NCBI GenBank assembly: GCA_947446025.1
Contig: CANFEY010000006.1
Span: 1 to 64,000 of the forward strand
Length of the DNA stretch: 64,000 nucleotides
Reading direction: 5' to 3'
Source: Bryobacterales bacterium
GTDB taxonomy: Bacteria > Acidobacteriota > Terriglobia > Bryobacterales > Bryobacteraceae
Part shown: positions 25,367-34,447 of the stretch, in pieces
Position numbering within the stretch: the stretch's first letter is position 1
How the letters are laid out: each line of letters opens with the position of its first letter
Notes under the pieces: model-generated
Seen by the model: only the letters and a program-made list of their open reading frames with translations
The model's database searches: none
What the model was told of the DNA's origin: nothing
Translations under genes and position numbers: made by a program

Positions 25367-26935
25367 GTGTTTTTGTTACGCTTGGACGGTTTGAGCGACT
25401 GCATTCCGCACACCGAACTGCCCGGCGCATCCAAGCTGTTTGCCGATCTGCTGTACAACTACGCCCGCGTGGCGAAGTTCTATGCGCACGATCCTTTTCA
25501 GCAGGCATCGTATGCAGCGGCTGCGGCAGCCGTCCGGTATCCCGATGACCGGCGCGCGGCGATGGCGGCTGCGCTTGCGGGGCAGAACGCACCGGGCGAG
25601 CTGCTCACGCGCTTCGCGCAACCGGGTACGGTGGCTGTTGTAACAGGGCAACAGGTCGGGTTGTTCGGCGGTCCTGCGTATACCATCTATAAGGCGCTCA
25701 CGGCAGCGAAGCTGGCTGCGGATCTGACGGCTCGCGGGATTTCCGCCGTGCCCATCTTTTGGATGGCCACTGAGGACCACGACTTCGCCGAGGTCAACCA
25801 TACCTGGGTGTTCGATGGCGACGGACGCACAGCTCGGGTGGGGGTGGAGGCAGCGGCTAGCGGCCAGAGGCCTGCGGGGGGCTATGTTGTGGACCCTCCG
25901 ATCCATGCGCTGCGGGCGGCACTGAGTGGATTTGAATACAGCGCTGCCGTGTTGGACGCTGTGGAGCAAGCCTACCAGCCGGGTGCGACGATGGGCGCGG
26001 GTTTCCGATCACTGGTCTTAGATTTGCTCAAGCGTGTGGGCGTGCTGGTGCTAGACCCACTGGACCCGGCGATCCGCAACGTGGGCGCGCCGCTGCTTGC
26101 CGACGCAGTGAAGCGTGCCCCGGAGTTGAAAGCCGCGTTGCTTGCACGAGGTCAGGAGTTGACCGCCGCGGGCTACCATTCCCAAGTGTTGGTGGAAGAG
26201 AAAACCTCACTCTTCTTCCTGCTGGAAAATGGCGAGCGTAAAATGCTGCGCCTGAAGGATGCCGAGTGCGCCTCACTGGCGGATCGCGCGGCGCAGGTTT
26301 CCCCCAACGCTCTGCTGCGTCCCGTGTGGCAGGACTTCATGCTGCCGACGGTGGCTTACGTGGGCGGGCCCGGCGAACTGGCGTACTTCGCGCAGTCCGC
26401 AGTGCTGTATGAAAAGCTACTGGGACGCATGCCGGTGGTGCTGCCTCGGGCGTGCTTCACGATTCTGGACGCGCGTTCGGAGAAGTTGCTGCGGAAGTTC
26501 GGGCTGAAGTTGACCGATGTGCTGGTAAAGAAAGACGCGCTACAGGCGTCTATCGCAAAGCAACTTGTGCCCGCCGCTCTGGAAGCTGAGTTCACGCACG
26601 CAGCGTCGCAGACCGCGCGGAGCTTGGATGAGCTGGGCACATCGCTGCAGGCGTTCGATCCCACGCTAGCCGCAGCGATGGCGAAGAGCCGATCCAAGGT
26701 GCTGTGGCAAATCGAAAAGCTGCGCCGCAAGACCGAGCGGGAAACGCTCCGCCGCGACGCTCGAGCGACGGCGGACGCCGCCTATTTGCGCGGACTGCTC
26801 TACCCGGAAGACCACTTACAGGAACGCTTGCACTCTATTCTGCCGTTCCTGGCGAAGTACGGCCTGGACCTCATCGACCGCCTCTACGCGGAAGTGAAGC
26901 CGGATTGCCGGGACCACCGCATCCTCACTCTGTAG
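25367..26935 (+). CDS. bshC: Putative cysteine ligase BshC (bacillithiol biosynthesis)
   Basis: The 522-residue product matches BshC: an N-terminal IPHTELPGASKLFADLLYNY, the block VAVVTGQQVGLFGGPAYTIYKALTAAKLA, IFWMATEDHDFAEVNHTWV, and the C-terminal coiled-coil part (LWQIEKLRRKTERETLRRDA) with the terminal YPEDHLQERLHSILPFLAKYGLDLI. It is thought to add cysteine to glucosaminyl malate, making bacillithiol, a thiol used by Firmicutes, Bacteroidetes and Acidobacteriota. The GTG at 25367 lacks a clear ribosome site and a TTG a few codons later could be used. bshA and bshB are not in the window. Confidence 0.9.
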   Translation: MFLLRLDGLSDCIPHTELPGASKLFADLLYNYARVAKFYAHDPFQQASYAAAAAAVRYPDDRRAAMAAALAGQNAPGELLTRFAQPGTVAVVTGQQVGLFGGPAYTIYKALTAAKLAADLTARGISAVPIFWMATEDHDFAEVNHTWVFDGDGRTARVGVEAAASGQRPAGGYVVDPPIHALRAALSGFEYSAAVLDAVEQAYQPGATMGAGFRSLVLDLLKRVGVLVLDPLDPAIRNVGAPLLADAVKRAPELKAALLARGQELTAAGYHSQVLVEEKTSLFFLLENGERKMLRLKDAECASLADRAAQVSPNALLRPVWQDFMLPTVAYVGGPGELAYFAQSAVLYEKLLGRMPVVLPRACFTILDARSEKLLRKFGLKLTDVLVKKDALQASIAKQLVPAALEAEFTHAASQTARSLDELGTSLQAFDPTLAAAMAKSRSKVLWQIEKLRRKTERETLRRDARATADAAYLRGLLYPEDHLQERLHSILPFLAKYGLDLIDRLYAEVKPDCRDHRILTL

Positions 26936-27559
26936 CTATTGCAACGGCACGGGCTTATCAAAAATCACGTCAAGCGACGAGCCCTGGCGCAGATCCACAT
27001 CGCGACCGCGGGTCAGCAGCGCGGTGGCCAACCTAACCGTCGCGCCCGCACCCGCTCCAATGCCAATGCCTCTCCCCACCGAAGTACCGCGGCTGCCGTA
27101 TCGCGAACTCAATGCGCCGATCCAGGTACCCGTGCCCGTCAGGAACGCCACTTGTGCCGCATCGCGGCCCACACCGGAACCCTGCTGAACGGTGCTTTCC
27201 TGATCAATTACGGCCTGCCCGCCCGCGTCACCTTCAATCGATGCGACGCGCGCCCCGAACTTGAATTCCTTGCCCGTAGCCAGCGTGAGTGTGTCCAGCG
27301 CGATGCCGAGTTGGGCGCGGCCCTTTACCTTGCCCGCGCGATTCACCTCAGCCACCACGCCGCGGACGTAGCTGCCGACGGGCACCAGAACGCCGCCGTC
27401 CGCCGTAATCGGCGTGGCGGTCTGCAAGTAGACAAAGTCGCCCGGCTTCGCGGTCCGGGAATTGATGCTGTTCTGCATGCGCAGCAGCACATGCGACCCC
27501 GCCGGAATATCGGCACCGAAAACGAGAGCGGCCGTCAGCAGACAAAGTACAAGTTTCAT
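26936..27559 (-). CDS. Exported protein of unknown function, VirB10/TrbI-like beta core
   Basis: 207 residues with a signal peptide (MKLVLCLLTAALVFGAD). The mature part begins with IPAGSHVLLRMQNSINSRTAKPGDFVYLQ, a pattern seen in acidobacterial exported proteins and loosely in TrbI/VirB10 C-terminal domains (a beta-rich region with IPAGT-like start). A Gly/Ala-rich stretch (GRGIGIGAGAGATVRLA) lies near the C-terminus. It ends directly against the stop of bshC on the other strand. No function is assigned. Confidence 0.6.
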   Translation of the reverse strand: MKLVLCLLTAALVFGADIPAGSHVLLRMQNSINSRTAKPGDFVYLQTATPITADGGVLVPVGSYVRGVVAEVNRAGKVKGRAQLGIALDTLTLATGKEFKFGARVASIEGDAGGQAVIDQESTVQQGSGVGRDAAQVAFLTGTGTWIGALSSRYGSRGTSVGRGIGIGAGAGATVRLATALLTRGRDVDLRQGSSLDVIFDKPVPLQ

Positions 27560-27679
27560 GGTGACTCTCCCGGTCCTATTCTAACTCCGGCGATTTGCCA
27601 AATGGCGCCTTGACCCCGTTGCACAGGCTGCCATATGCTCGTTGGAGCGTCAGTCTACACAAGAGGGTCTGTGCGTTCC

Positions 27680-30600
27680 ATGAAGTTTCTAGCAGTATGC
27701 GTCTTCGCGGCTGGTTTTGCCTTCGCACAGAGCGACCGCAGTCAAATAACGGGCACGGTTTTCGACCCTGCCGGAGCGGTGGTAGCGAATGCGCCGGTGC
27801 ATGCGCGCAATCTGGATACGGGCGGCGAATACATCGCCGTGAGCACGCCCACAGGCAACTACACCCTCACCGAACTTCCCGTCGGCCGCTACCAGCTCGA
27901 CGTAACCGCGCCCGGATTCAAGAGATTCGTGCGCGATGGATTCTCTGTGCAGTCCTCGCAGACCTACCGCATCGACGTGCCACTGGAAGTCGGCGCCACC
28001 ACGGATTCGGTGACGGTGACGGCGGAGGCCCCGCTGCTCAATACCGAAAGCAGTGAACTATCGAAGAACGTCACGGCGGCAACTTTGAACAAGCTCCCGG
28101 TGCTCGGCATCGGCTCGGCGTTCGCCAGCAACAGCGGCGTGCGGCAGCCTCTGGCCGTGACCGCGCTGGTCCCTGGAGGCATCTTCGTCGGCGACAACGT
28201 GATCCGCTTGAACGGCACGCCCAGCAATACGCAATCGGTGCGCGTCGAAGGACAGGACTCGACGAACTACACCTGGGTCAACGCCGTTTCACAGAATCAA
28301 CCCAGCGTGGATTCCATCGAAGAGTTTCAAGTGCAGACCAGCAACTACTCGGCCGAGTTCGGCAAAGCAGGCGGCGGCGTGTTCCTGGTGACCATGAAGT
28401 CCGGCAACAATAAGTACCACGGCAGCGCCTACAACTACTTCGTGAACGAAGCACTGAACGCCTCCACGCCGTTCGTCAACCTCAAGCCCCGCGCCCGCCG
28501 CAATGACTACGGTTTCACGCTCGGCGGACCGGTGGACATCCCGAAGGTCTACGACGGCCACGACAAGACCTTCTACTTCTTCAACTTCGAGCAGTTCAAG
28601 GAAACCGCTGTCGTCAACAACACGCCCATCACTGTCCCCACAGCCGGCTACCGCGTGGGTAACTTCGCACAAGCCCTCACCGCGCGCAACGCCACCGTGG
28701 GCGGCGTCACCTATCGCGAAGGCAGCATCTTCGACCCTGCCACGCAGGCTACAGTGAACGGGCGCACCTCGCGCACCGCATTCGTGGGCAACCTGATTCC
28801 GGTTTCGCGCTTCGATCCAGTGGCTTCGGCGATTCAGAACCTGGTGCCTAATCCGACTGACCCGAACGCGCTCTTCCAGAACTACCTGCCTTCCTACAAC
28901 GCGGATCGCCGTACGGACATCACGTCACTCAAGCTGGACCAAAACATGGGCAGCAAGGGCAAGATCTCCGGTTTCTATTCGCTGACCCGCACCGTGTCGA
29001 ACACCTCCGTGGTGTTGGGTGCCGACGGCTTGCCCGACCCCATTTCCCAGGCGCGCGGCAACTTTGATTGGGTCCACACGGTCCGCATCAACTACGACTA
29101 CTCGCTCACCCCGACCATGCTGCTGCACATCGGAGTCGGCTATGTGAATCAACGCGGACCGCTGTCGTTCGTGCCCGGCCGAAACGACTTCGACAACGCC
29201 AAGGTCAACCTCCGCGGCCTTCCGAACACCGGCATCTTCCCGCGCTTCAACGGCCTCACCGGAGCCAACAACACCGGCGGCATGGCGGCCATGGGTCAAT
29301 CCACCGCAGGCACCGGTTTCAAGAGCTGGCGGCCCAGCGGCAATATCAGCCTCACCTGGACTAAGGACAACCACACCTTCAAGTTCGGCGGCGAGAGCAT
29401 CATCGGGCACTACACTTACGGCAATCAATCAACGCAACGCGGAATCTTTAATTTCTCCGCCAACTCCACCTCAGACCCCGCGCTGTTCGGACAAGCCATC
29501 GCGGGCGGCGTGACCGTCGGCTTCCCCTACGCCAGCTTCATGCTCGGCGCGACCGACAGCTACCAGATTGGACCCGACACCAACCAGCACATGCGCGAGA
29601 AAGCCTTCGCAGGTTTCGCGCAGGACACTTGGAAAGTGACTCGTAAACTGACCCTGGACTACGGTATCCGTTACGACTTCCAGACCTACCTTCGTGAAGG
29701 TGCAGGCCGCATGCCGAGCTTCTCGCCTCTCGCCGTGAATCCCCTAATCGGCCGCCAGGGCGCGACCATCTATGACGGCTTCCTCGATGGCCGCTGCCAG
29801 TGCAACTTCGGCAAGAACTATCCGTACGGCTTCGGCCCACGCTTGGGCGTCGCCTTCCAGATCAATGCAAAGACCGTTCTTCGCGGTGGCTTCGGCGTGG
29901 TCTATAACAAGACCGCCGCGCTCAATAACCTGACCGTGCTCGGCAACGACCGTGCCTTCGCTTCTCCCGGCCAATTTATCCCGTCTCTCAATTTGCGCGA
30001 TGGCGTGCCTACCCAGATCGCCACATGGCCGGATCTCAACCCGGCACTCTTCCCGACCACGCCTGGAGCAACTCCCGGCGGCTACGGCGTGATTGATCCG
30101 GGCATCGGCCGCCCTGCTCGCCAAGCTCAGTGGACCGTGGGCCTGCAACGCGAAATCTTCCGCAACCTGGTCGTCGAAGCCAGCTACGTCGGCAATCGCG
30201 GCGCATGGTGGCAGGCACCGGGTTTAACCACCTACAACGCAATCAAAAACGAAGCCGTCGCGCGCGCCGGTCTCGATATCAACAGCGCAGCCGACCAGGC
30301 CCTGCTGCGTGGCGGTGTGCGCGCAGCGAACGCGGTCAATCGCGGCTTCGGCTTGCCCTACTCTCAGTTCCCCACCACGCTGACCCTGGCGCAGTCGCTG
30401 CGCCCCTTCCCGCAATTCGGAGACATCCCCGCGCTGTACGCTCCGCTCGGCGCGACTTGGTACAACGCGTTCCAGTCGACGGTGACCAAGCGCTACTCCA
30501 ACGGCTTGGACTTCACCTACAGCTTCACCTGGCAGAAGAGCCTGACCAATGGCGCGGAGAACGCCACCGGAATCGTCTCTGGCGGCTCGGCCGAGCAGGT

Positions 30601-31246
30601 CAATGACGTGTTCAACCGCGGCATCAACAAATATCTCTCCGGCTACAATCAGCCGCTGGTCAGCCAAATCACCATCAACTATGTGATCCCGAAAATCGGC
30701 GGCAACCGCTGGCTTTCCAACGCCGTGCGCGATTGGACCTTCGGCAGCTTCCTCGCCTACCGCAGCGGGCAACCTCTGCGCGTGCCTGCCGCGAACACCA
30801 ACTTGAGCGGCTTACTCTTCCGCGGCAACAGCTACGCGAACCGCGTCTCCGGCCAGTCGGTATTCCTGGCCGATCTCAACGACCACAACACCGATCCAGC
30901 CCGAACGCTCTACCTGAATCCGGCGGCGTGGGTGGATCCCCCGGCCGGCCAGTTCGGCGGCTCAGCGGCCTACTACGACGACTACCGCCTCCAGCGCCGT
31001 CCCACCGAAAGCTTCAACGTGGGCCGCACCTTCCGCATCAAGGAGAGCATCACCTTCAACGTGCGCGCCGAGTTCAGCAACGTCTTCAACCGCACGCAAA
31101 TGAACAACCCGAGCTCGGCCAACGCGACAACGGCTCCGGCCAGAAACGCGCTTGGCGTTTACACCAACGGCTTCGGCTTCATCAACACCGGCGGTACGGC
31201 CAGCCTGCCTCGGCAGGGGACGATCGTAGCTCGGTTGCAGTTCTAG
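27680..31246 (+). CDS. TonB-dependent receptor, Oar-like, with carboxypeptidase-regulatory domain
   Basis: 1188 residues from the ATG at 27680 (MKFLAVCVFAAGFAFAQSD, a signal peptide); the ORF track's earlier start adds a non-signal extension. Next come the carboxypeptidase-regulatory domain (ITGTVFDPAGAVVANAPV), the plug with TVTAEAPLLNTESSELSKNV and FLVTMKSGNNKYHGSAYNYF, and a long barrel ending in a terminal Phe (IVARLQF). It is about 275 residues longer than the other receptor in the window and lies on the opposite strand. Ligand unknown. Confidence 0.9.
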   Translation: MKFLAVCVFAAGFAFAQSDRSQITGTVFDPAGAVVANAPVHARNLDTGGEYIAVSTPTGNYTLTELPVGRYQLDVTAPGFKRFVRDGFSVQSSQTYRIDVPLEVGATTDSVTVTAEAPLLNTESSELSKNVTAATLNKLPVLGIGSAFASNSGVRQPLAVTALVPGGIFVGDNVIRLNGTPSNTQSVRVEGQDSTNYTWVNAVSQNQPSVDSIEEFQVQTSNYSAEFGKAGGGVFLVTMKSGNNKYHGSAYNYFVNEALNASTPFVNLKPRARRNDYGFTLGGPVDIPKVYDGHDKTFYFFNFEQFKETAVVNNTPITVPTAGYRVGNFAQALTARNATVGGVTYREGSIFDPATQATVNGRTSRTAFVGNLIPVSRFDPVASAIQNLVPNPTDPNALFQNYLPSYNADRRTDITSLKLDQNMGSKGKISGFYSLTRTVSNTSVVLGADGLPDPISQARGNFDWVHTVRINYDYSLTPTMLLHIGVGYVNQRGPLSFVPGRNDFDNAKVNLRGLPNTGIFPRFNGLTGANNTGGMAAMGQSTAGTGFKSWRPSGNISLTWTKDNHTFKFGGESIIGHYTYGNQSTQRGIFNFSANSTSDPALFGQAIAGGVTVGFPYASFMLGATDSYQIGPDTNQHMREKAFAGFAQDTWKVTRKLTLDYGIRYDFQTYLREGAGRMPSFSPLAVNPLIGRQGATIYDGFLDGRCQCNFGKNYPYGFGPRLGVAFQINAKTVLRGGFGVVYNKTAALNNLTVLGNDRAFASPGQFIPSLNLRDGVPTQIATWPDLNPALFPTTPGATPGGYGVIDPGIGRPARQAQWTVGLQREIFRNLVVEASYVGNRGAWWQAPGLTTYNAIKNEAVARAGLDINSAADQALLRGGVRAANAVNRGFGLPYSQFPTTLTLAQSLRPFPQFGDIPALYAPLGATWYNAFQSTVTKRYSNGLDFTYSFTWQKSLTNGAENATGIVSGGSAEQVNDVFNRGINKYLSGYNQPLVSQITINYVIPKIGGNRWLSNAVRDWTFGSFLAYRSGQPLRVPAANTNLSGLLFRGNSYANRVSGQSVFLADLNDHNTDPARTLYLNPAAWVDPPAGQFGGSAAYYDDYRLQRRPTESFNVGRTFRIKESITFNVRAEFSNVFNRTQMNNPSSANATTAPARNALGVYTNGFGFINTGGTASLPRQGTIVARLQF

Positions 31247-31252
31247 ACCAGA

Positions 31253-31277
31253 GGTAGCGCAGGCGGTTTCGCCTGCG
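31253..31277. repeat. REP-like palindromic repeat, copy 1
   Basis: GGTAGCGCAGGCGGTTTCGCCTGCG lies 7 bases after the TonB receptor stop codon. It folds into an 8-bp stem (CGCAGGCG/CGCCTGCG) with a GTTT loop. The same 25 bases occur, exactly, as the reverse complement at 61104-61128, and a related stem is at 33128. It may also act as a transcription end, but the following T run is weak. Confidence 0.75.
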
Positions 31278-31295
31278 TTTCACCCGCGTCACCCG

Positions 31296-32243
31296 CTATT
31301 CGGCAACTTTTGTAGAACCCAATCCGTCTTTCGCCACCGGCACGGGAACCGACTGCGGCTTTTTTCCCGGCGGCGCGCTTGGGAGTAGGCGCTGGATCTG
31401 GCGGACCACGCCATCCACAGCTGCGTCGGCGAAGTCGTCGGAAATCACGAAGCGACCCGTGGTTCTTGCCTCAGGAAGCATCCAGAGGCCGCGCAGGCGC
31501 TCGATCTCTTCCGCTACCCTCCCGTATTTGGTCCAGCGTTTGGCCACAGGGTCAGGAGCTGGACCCCGCAGGCCCGGACGTCCTAGATCAATCGTAAAGG
31601 CTTCCTTCTGGCGGGCTAGCCAACCCTGGCGCAACACCCAACATCCGAGACCCGTGTGGTTCTTTCGAACTACAAACGTGGGTGCTGGCAATCCCCAACT
31701 TCGCGCCAAGCGCGCCGCGTGGTCCAGCGCCGCAAGCTCCACGTGGATTTGCACACTTGCACCAGCAGCAAGAAACCTAGCGATCTGGTCCCGGCAGCCG
31801 TCAACAAAAACGCATGAGTCGTAACCCAGAATGGCGATGAGCGCTGGTACTTGCATTGGCTCCACCGGGGCCGCAAATAGCCCCGGAACACCGGGGCGTT
31901 TCGGAGCCGCGACCGCAAGATCCGGCCGGACTTCCACGAGCGCTTGCTGATCCAGCCTATAGCCGCCGGGGGTTGCGCAGAGAATCTTGTCAACGTGTGC
32001 CTCCAGGCCGTGCTGCGCGGCAAGCCAGAGTTTTAGGCGGTGCTTCGGGGCTTGGGTCCAAACGGCGTCTTCAACTTCGGCTGCGCCGCTCGCCCGGACT
32101 TGGACAGCCTTGCGGATGGCAGCGTGCGACACTTCGCGGGAATTCCCCTCAAACAAAACCTCGAGCATCCGCGCCGTTCGACCGTCCAGCGCAGGCTCCG
32201 GATCCCGTCGAAGCAAGTCCAGTCTTGCCAGTCCCTTAGACAT
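31296..32243 (-). CDS. Hypothetical protein with a winged-helix-like N-terminal region
   Basis: 315 residues, no signal peptide. The first 95 residues (RLDLLRRDPEPALDGRTARMLEVLFEG ... ILCATPGGYRLD) have the spacing and the closing Gly-Tyr-Arg-Leu of an OmpR-type winged helix, but the resemblance is loose. The middle contains hydrophobic strands and motifs (VPALIAILGYDSCVFVDGCRDQIARF) like a Rossmann or PIN-like fold, and the C-terminus is Pro-rich. No family is recognised. It faces the small membrane proteins at 32.4 kb across a 125-bp gap, a divergent arrangement. Confidence 0.6.
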   Translation of the reverse strand: MSKGLARLDLLRRDPEPALDGRTARMLEVLFEGNSREVSHAAIRKAVQVRASGAAEVEDAVWTQAPKHRLKLWLAAQHGLEAHVDKILCATPGGYRLDQQALVEVRPDLAVAAPKRPGVPGLFAAPVEPMQVPALIAILGYDSCVFVDGCRDQIARFLAAGASVQIHVELAALDHAARLARSWGLPAPTFVVRKNHTGLGCWVLRQGWLARQKEAFTIDLGRPGLRGPAPDPVAKRWTKYGRVAEEIERLRGLWMLPEARTTGRFVISDDFADAAVDGVVRQIQRLLPSAPPGKKPQSVPVPVAKDGLGSTKVAE

Positions 32244-32368
32244 CCCGTGCTATCTACTCCTCTCGCCGCGGGCCAGAATCGGCGCCTCCACCAAGGAAGT
32301 TCATAGTCTATCAGAAGTCAGCGGAAGTAAGGAAAGTAAGCCTTGTATTTCGGCCTAAACCTCGGAAA

Positions 32369-32656
32369 ATGAAGCTTATGCGACTCTTTCTGAATCGGTT
32401 CGCGCCTGCGGTGGTGAGTATTTTGCTGTCGCGCGCATTCATAGTGGCGGTTCTGGCCTACCTGACGCTCACCTACCGCGCCGGACCTTCCTTTGCCGGT
32501 GCCTCGGCACCGGACCCGTTGATCCTCATTCAGGACGGGAAGTCACTGCGCCTCGTCCCGGTTGCTGACGCGGGCAAAGCAGGTTCGCGCTGGCTTTTGG
32601 TGGAGGTCGTCCCCACTTCGGTTTCCGTCTCCCTTCCACCCCGGCACCAGAAGTGA
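32369..32656 (+). CDS. Small membrane protein of unknown function
   Basis: 95 residues from ATG 32369. A hydrophobic segment (AVVSILLSRAFIVAVLAYLTLTY) at residues 14-36 should span the membrane, with the C-terminal part outside. The outer part is short and lacks motifs. The gene is followed 9 bases later by another small bitopic protein. A second ATG at codon 4 is possible. Confidence 0.6.
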   Translation: MKLMRLFLNRFAPAVVSILLSRAFIVAVLAYLTLTYRAGPSFAGASAPDPLILIQDGKSLRLVPVADAGKAGSRWLLVEVVPTSVSVSLPPRHQK

Positions 32657-32665
32657 GGAGTCAAT

Positions 32666-33121
32666 ATGCTCAGCTACTATCCGCCGCCGTCCCCTGACCG
32701 CTCCGCGTTGGAGAGTCTCACGCACATCCTGCATGACGTAACGGTGCTGGTCCTCGTGGTTGGCACATTGGTGAGTGTCACCGAAAAGGAATTCCCCGGG
32801 TTCGTTGCCTATCTCCACCGTCTGGCAAGCGTGGACACGGACATCATGGTGGTGCTTGATGAACACGGCAGTCCCGTTCCGCATCTCGACCTGCGTATCC
32901 AACCCGAACAGGGGCAACCCCGAACGGCCCGAACCGGTTCAGACGGCGTCGCCTACGTTCCCCATCTGGGCGTGGGCTCGCACAGCCTGTACTTGCCGCT
33001 GCCCAACGGAGAAGAGCCGGAGACCTTCCACCTGACTGGAGACGAACGGGCGGTGCTTGTGGTCCATGTTAGACGGCAAACTGAATCGTCGCCGCGCACA
33101 ATCGCGTGGTCAAAGCACTAG
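32666..33121 (+). CDS. Bitopic protein with carboxypeptidase-regulatory-like fold
   Basis: 151 residues. An N-terminal hydrophobic stretch (HDVTVLVLVVGTLVSVT) at residues 23-39 probably anchors it. The C-terminal domain (TDIMVVLDEHGSPVPHLDLRIQPEQ, then SDGVAYVPHLGVGSHSLYLPLPNGEE) follows the carboxypeptidase-regulatory/transthyretin-like beta pattern seen in the TonB receptors here. It follows the previous small membrane gene closely, preceded by GAGGAG, so they are probably co-expressed. Function unknown. Its stop codon starts a REP-like element. Confidence 0.65.
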   Translation: MLSYYPPPSPDRSALESLTHILHDVTVLVLVVGTLVSVTEKEFPGFVAYLHRLASVDTDIMVVLDEHGSPVPHLDLRIQPEQGQPRTARTGSDGVAYVPHLGVGSHSLYLPLPNGEEPETFHLTGDERAVLVVHVRRQTESSPRTIAWSKH

Positions 33122-33151
33122 CAGTCTGGCAGGCAGAAGCGCCTGCCCTAC
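33119..33151. repeat. REP-like palindromic repeat, copy 2 (variant)
   Basis: TAGCAGTCTG begins at the stop codon of the preceding gene, followed by a stem GGCAGGC (33128-33134) / GCCTGCC (33141-33147) with loop AGAAGC and then CTACC. The TAGCAGTCTG start is identical at 61077-61086, next to the exact copy of the 31253 element, so it is one repeat family. It sits between the tail of this gene and the end of rnhA. Confidence 0.65.
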
Positions 33152-33153
33152 CT

Positions 33154-33585
33154 CTACCTGCCCCGAGCCGCCCGCGTCGCCAACTCATCGCAGCGATTGT
33201 TGTCGGCGTGGTCGGCATGGCCCTTGGTCCACGTCCATTCGATGCGGTGGGGCCGGGAGAGATCGTCCAGCTCCACCCACAGGTCTTTGTTGATCACGGG
33301 CTTCTTGGCGGCGGTGAGCCAGCCGTTGCGCTTCCAGCCCAGAATCCACTTGGTGATTCCGTTCTTCACGTACTCTGAGTCGGTCACCACCTCCACCTCG
33401 CAGGTCTCCTTGAGCTGTTTGAGGCCCTCTATCGCAGCGGTCAATTCCATCCGATTATTGGTTGTCTGCGGAACCGCCCCGAAGAGTTCCTTGGCTTGGC
33501 CGTTGTAGCGCAGGATGCAGGCCCAGCCGCCAGGTCCGGGGTTTCCCACGCAGGCGCCGTCAGTAATGATTTGAATACGTTTCAT
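33154..33585 (-). CDS. rnhA: Ribonuclease HI
   Basis: 143 residues from the ATG at 33585; the ORF track begins upstream in non-homologous sequence. RNase HI catalytic residues are in TDGACVGNPGPGGW (Asp), NNRMELTAAIEGL (Glu), VVTDSEYVKNGI (Asp) and GHADHADNNRCDELA (His/Asp). Length is that of E. coli RNase HI (155 aa). It degrades the RNA strand of RNA-DNA hybrids. The gene is divergent from the TPR membrane gene. Confidence 0.95.
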   Translation of the reverse strand: MKRIQIITDGACVGNPGPGGWACILRYNGQAKELFGAVPQTTNNRMELTAAIEGLKQLKETCEVEVVTDSEYVKNGITKWILGWKRNGWLTAAKKPVINKDLWVELDDLSRPHRIEWTWTKGHADHADNNRCDELATRAARGR

Positions 33586-33610
33586 GTGAGCATCTTCTAT
33601 CATAGAGACA

Positions 33611-34447
33611 GTGGCTGAAGAGAACCAATTCGAAACATCCCCCGCGCCGGAAACCGCGCCCCCGCCGGTGGAAGCAGCAGATGCCGGCGAGACGGCACAA
33701 CCGTGGAATTTGGTGCCGGTAAGCGCCTCCGAACACGCCAAAGGCCCCCGCCGCGCCAAGATCCTGGTCGTAACCGCCATCGTGCTGGTAGTGGCGCTTT
33801 CGGCTTGGGTCTACAAACGCAACGTGGATCCGATCCACGCGCTGGAAGCGTTTGACGCCGGCGAACGCCTGCTGCGCACCGCCCGCTACTCCCAAGCCAT
33901 CGTCTCCTTTGACCGGGCCATCTCGCTCAAATCCGACTACGCCGAGGCCTACACGATGCGCGCCCGGGCGAACCTGGCCCTGGGCAGGACGCTGGTAGCG
34001 TTGCCTGACTTCACAACAGCGCTGGAACTGCGGCCCCGCGATCCCCAGGCCTACCTCGACCGAGGCTCCGCGCACGTCGCCCTTCAGGAGTGGCAGGAAG
34101 CTCTTGCCGACTTCACTCGCGCCATCGAGCTCGACCCCAAGCTGCCCGCCGCCTACAACCTACGGGGCAGCGCCGTTCGCGCAATGGGAGATCCAGACAA
34201 GTCGCTCAGGGATTTCGAGCAGGCCGTGGAACTCCTGCCGACCATGGACAACATCTATCAGCGCGGAGCTACCTATCAGCTGCTGGGGCAACACGAAAAA
34301 GCCATTGAGGACTTCAGCCGCCTGATCAGTGCCGAACCCGGCAGCGCGCAGGCTTACTTTGCCCGCTCGCAGTCGTTCCGCGCCCTCGGTGACCTGGCAT
34401 CCGCCTCGCGTGACCATCGCACCGGCCGGATACTAGACGGTAAGTAA
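33611..34447 (+). CDS. Membrane-anchored tetratricopeptide repeat protein
   Basis: 278 residues, starting at GTG 33611. After an acidic/Pro-rich N-terminus comes one membrane helix (ILVVTAIVLVVALSAWVY, residues 50-67), then five or more TPR units (AIVSFDRAISLKSDYAEAYTMRARANLALG; AIELDPKLPAAYNLRGSAVRAMGDP). A scaffold at the outer face of the inner membrane is the likely role. It ends 15 bp inside the end of the convergent dus gene. Confidence 0.75.
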   Translation: MAEENQFETSPAPETAPPPVEAADAGETAQPWNLVPVSASEHAKGPRRAKILVVTAIVLVVALSAWVYKRNVDPIHALEAFDAGERLLRTARYSQAIVSFDRAISLKSDYAEAYTMRARANLALGRTLVALPDFTTALELRPRDPQAYLDRGSAHVALQEWQEALADFTRAIELDPKLPAAYNLRGSAVRAMGDPDKSLRDFEQAVELLPTMDNIYQRGATYQLLGQHEKAIEDFSRLISAEPGSAQAYFARSQSFRALGDLASASRDHRTGRILDGK

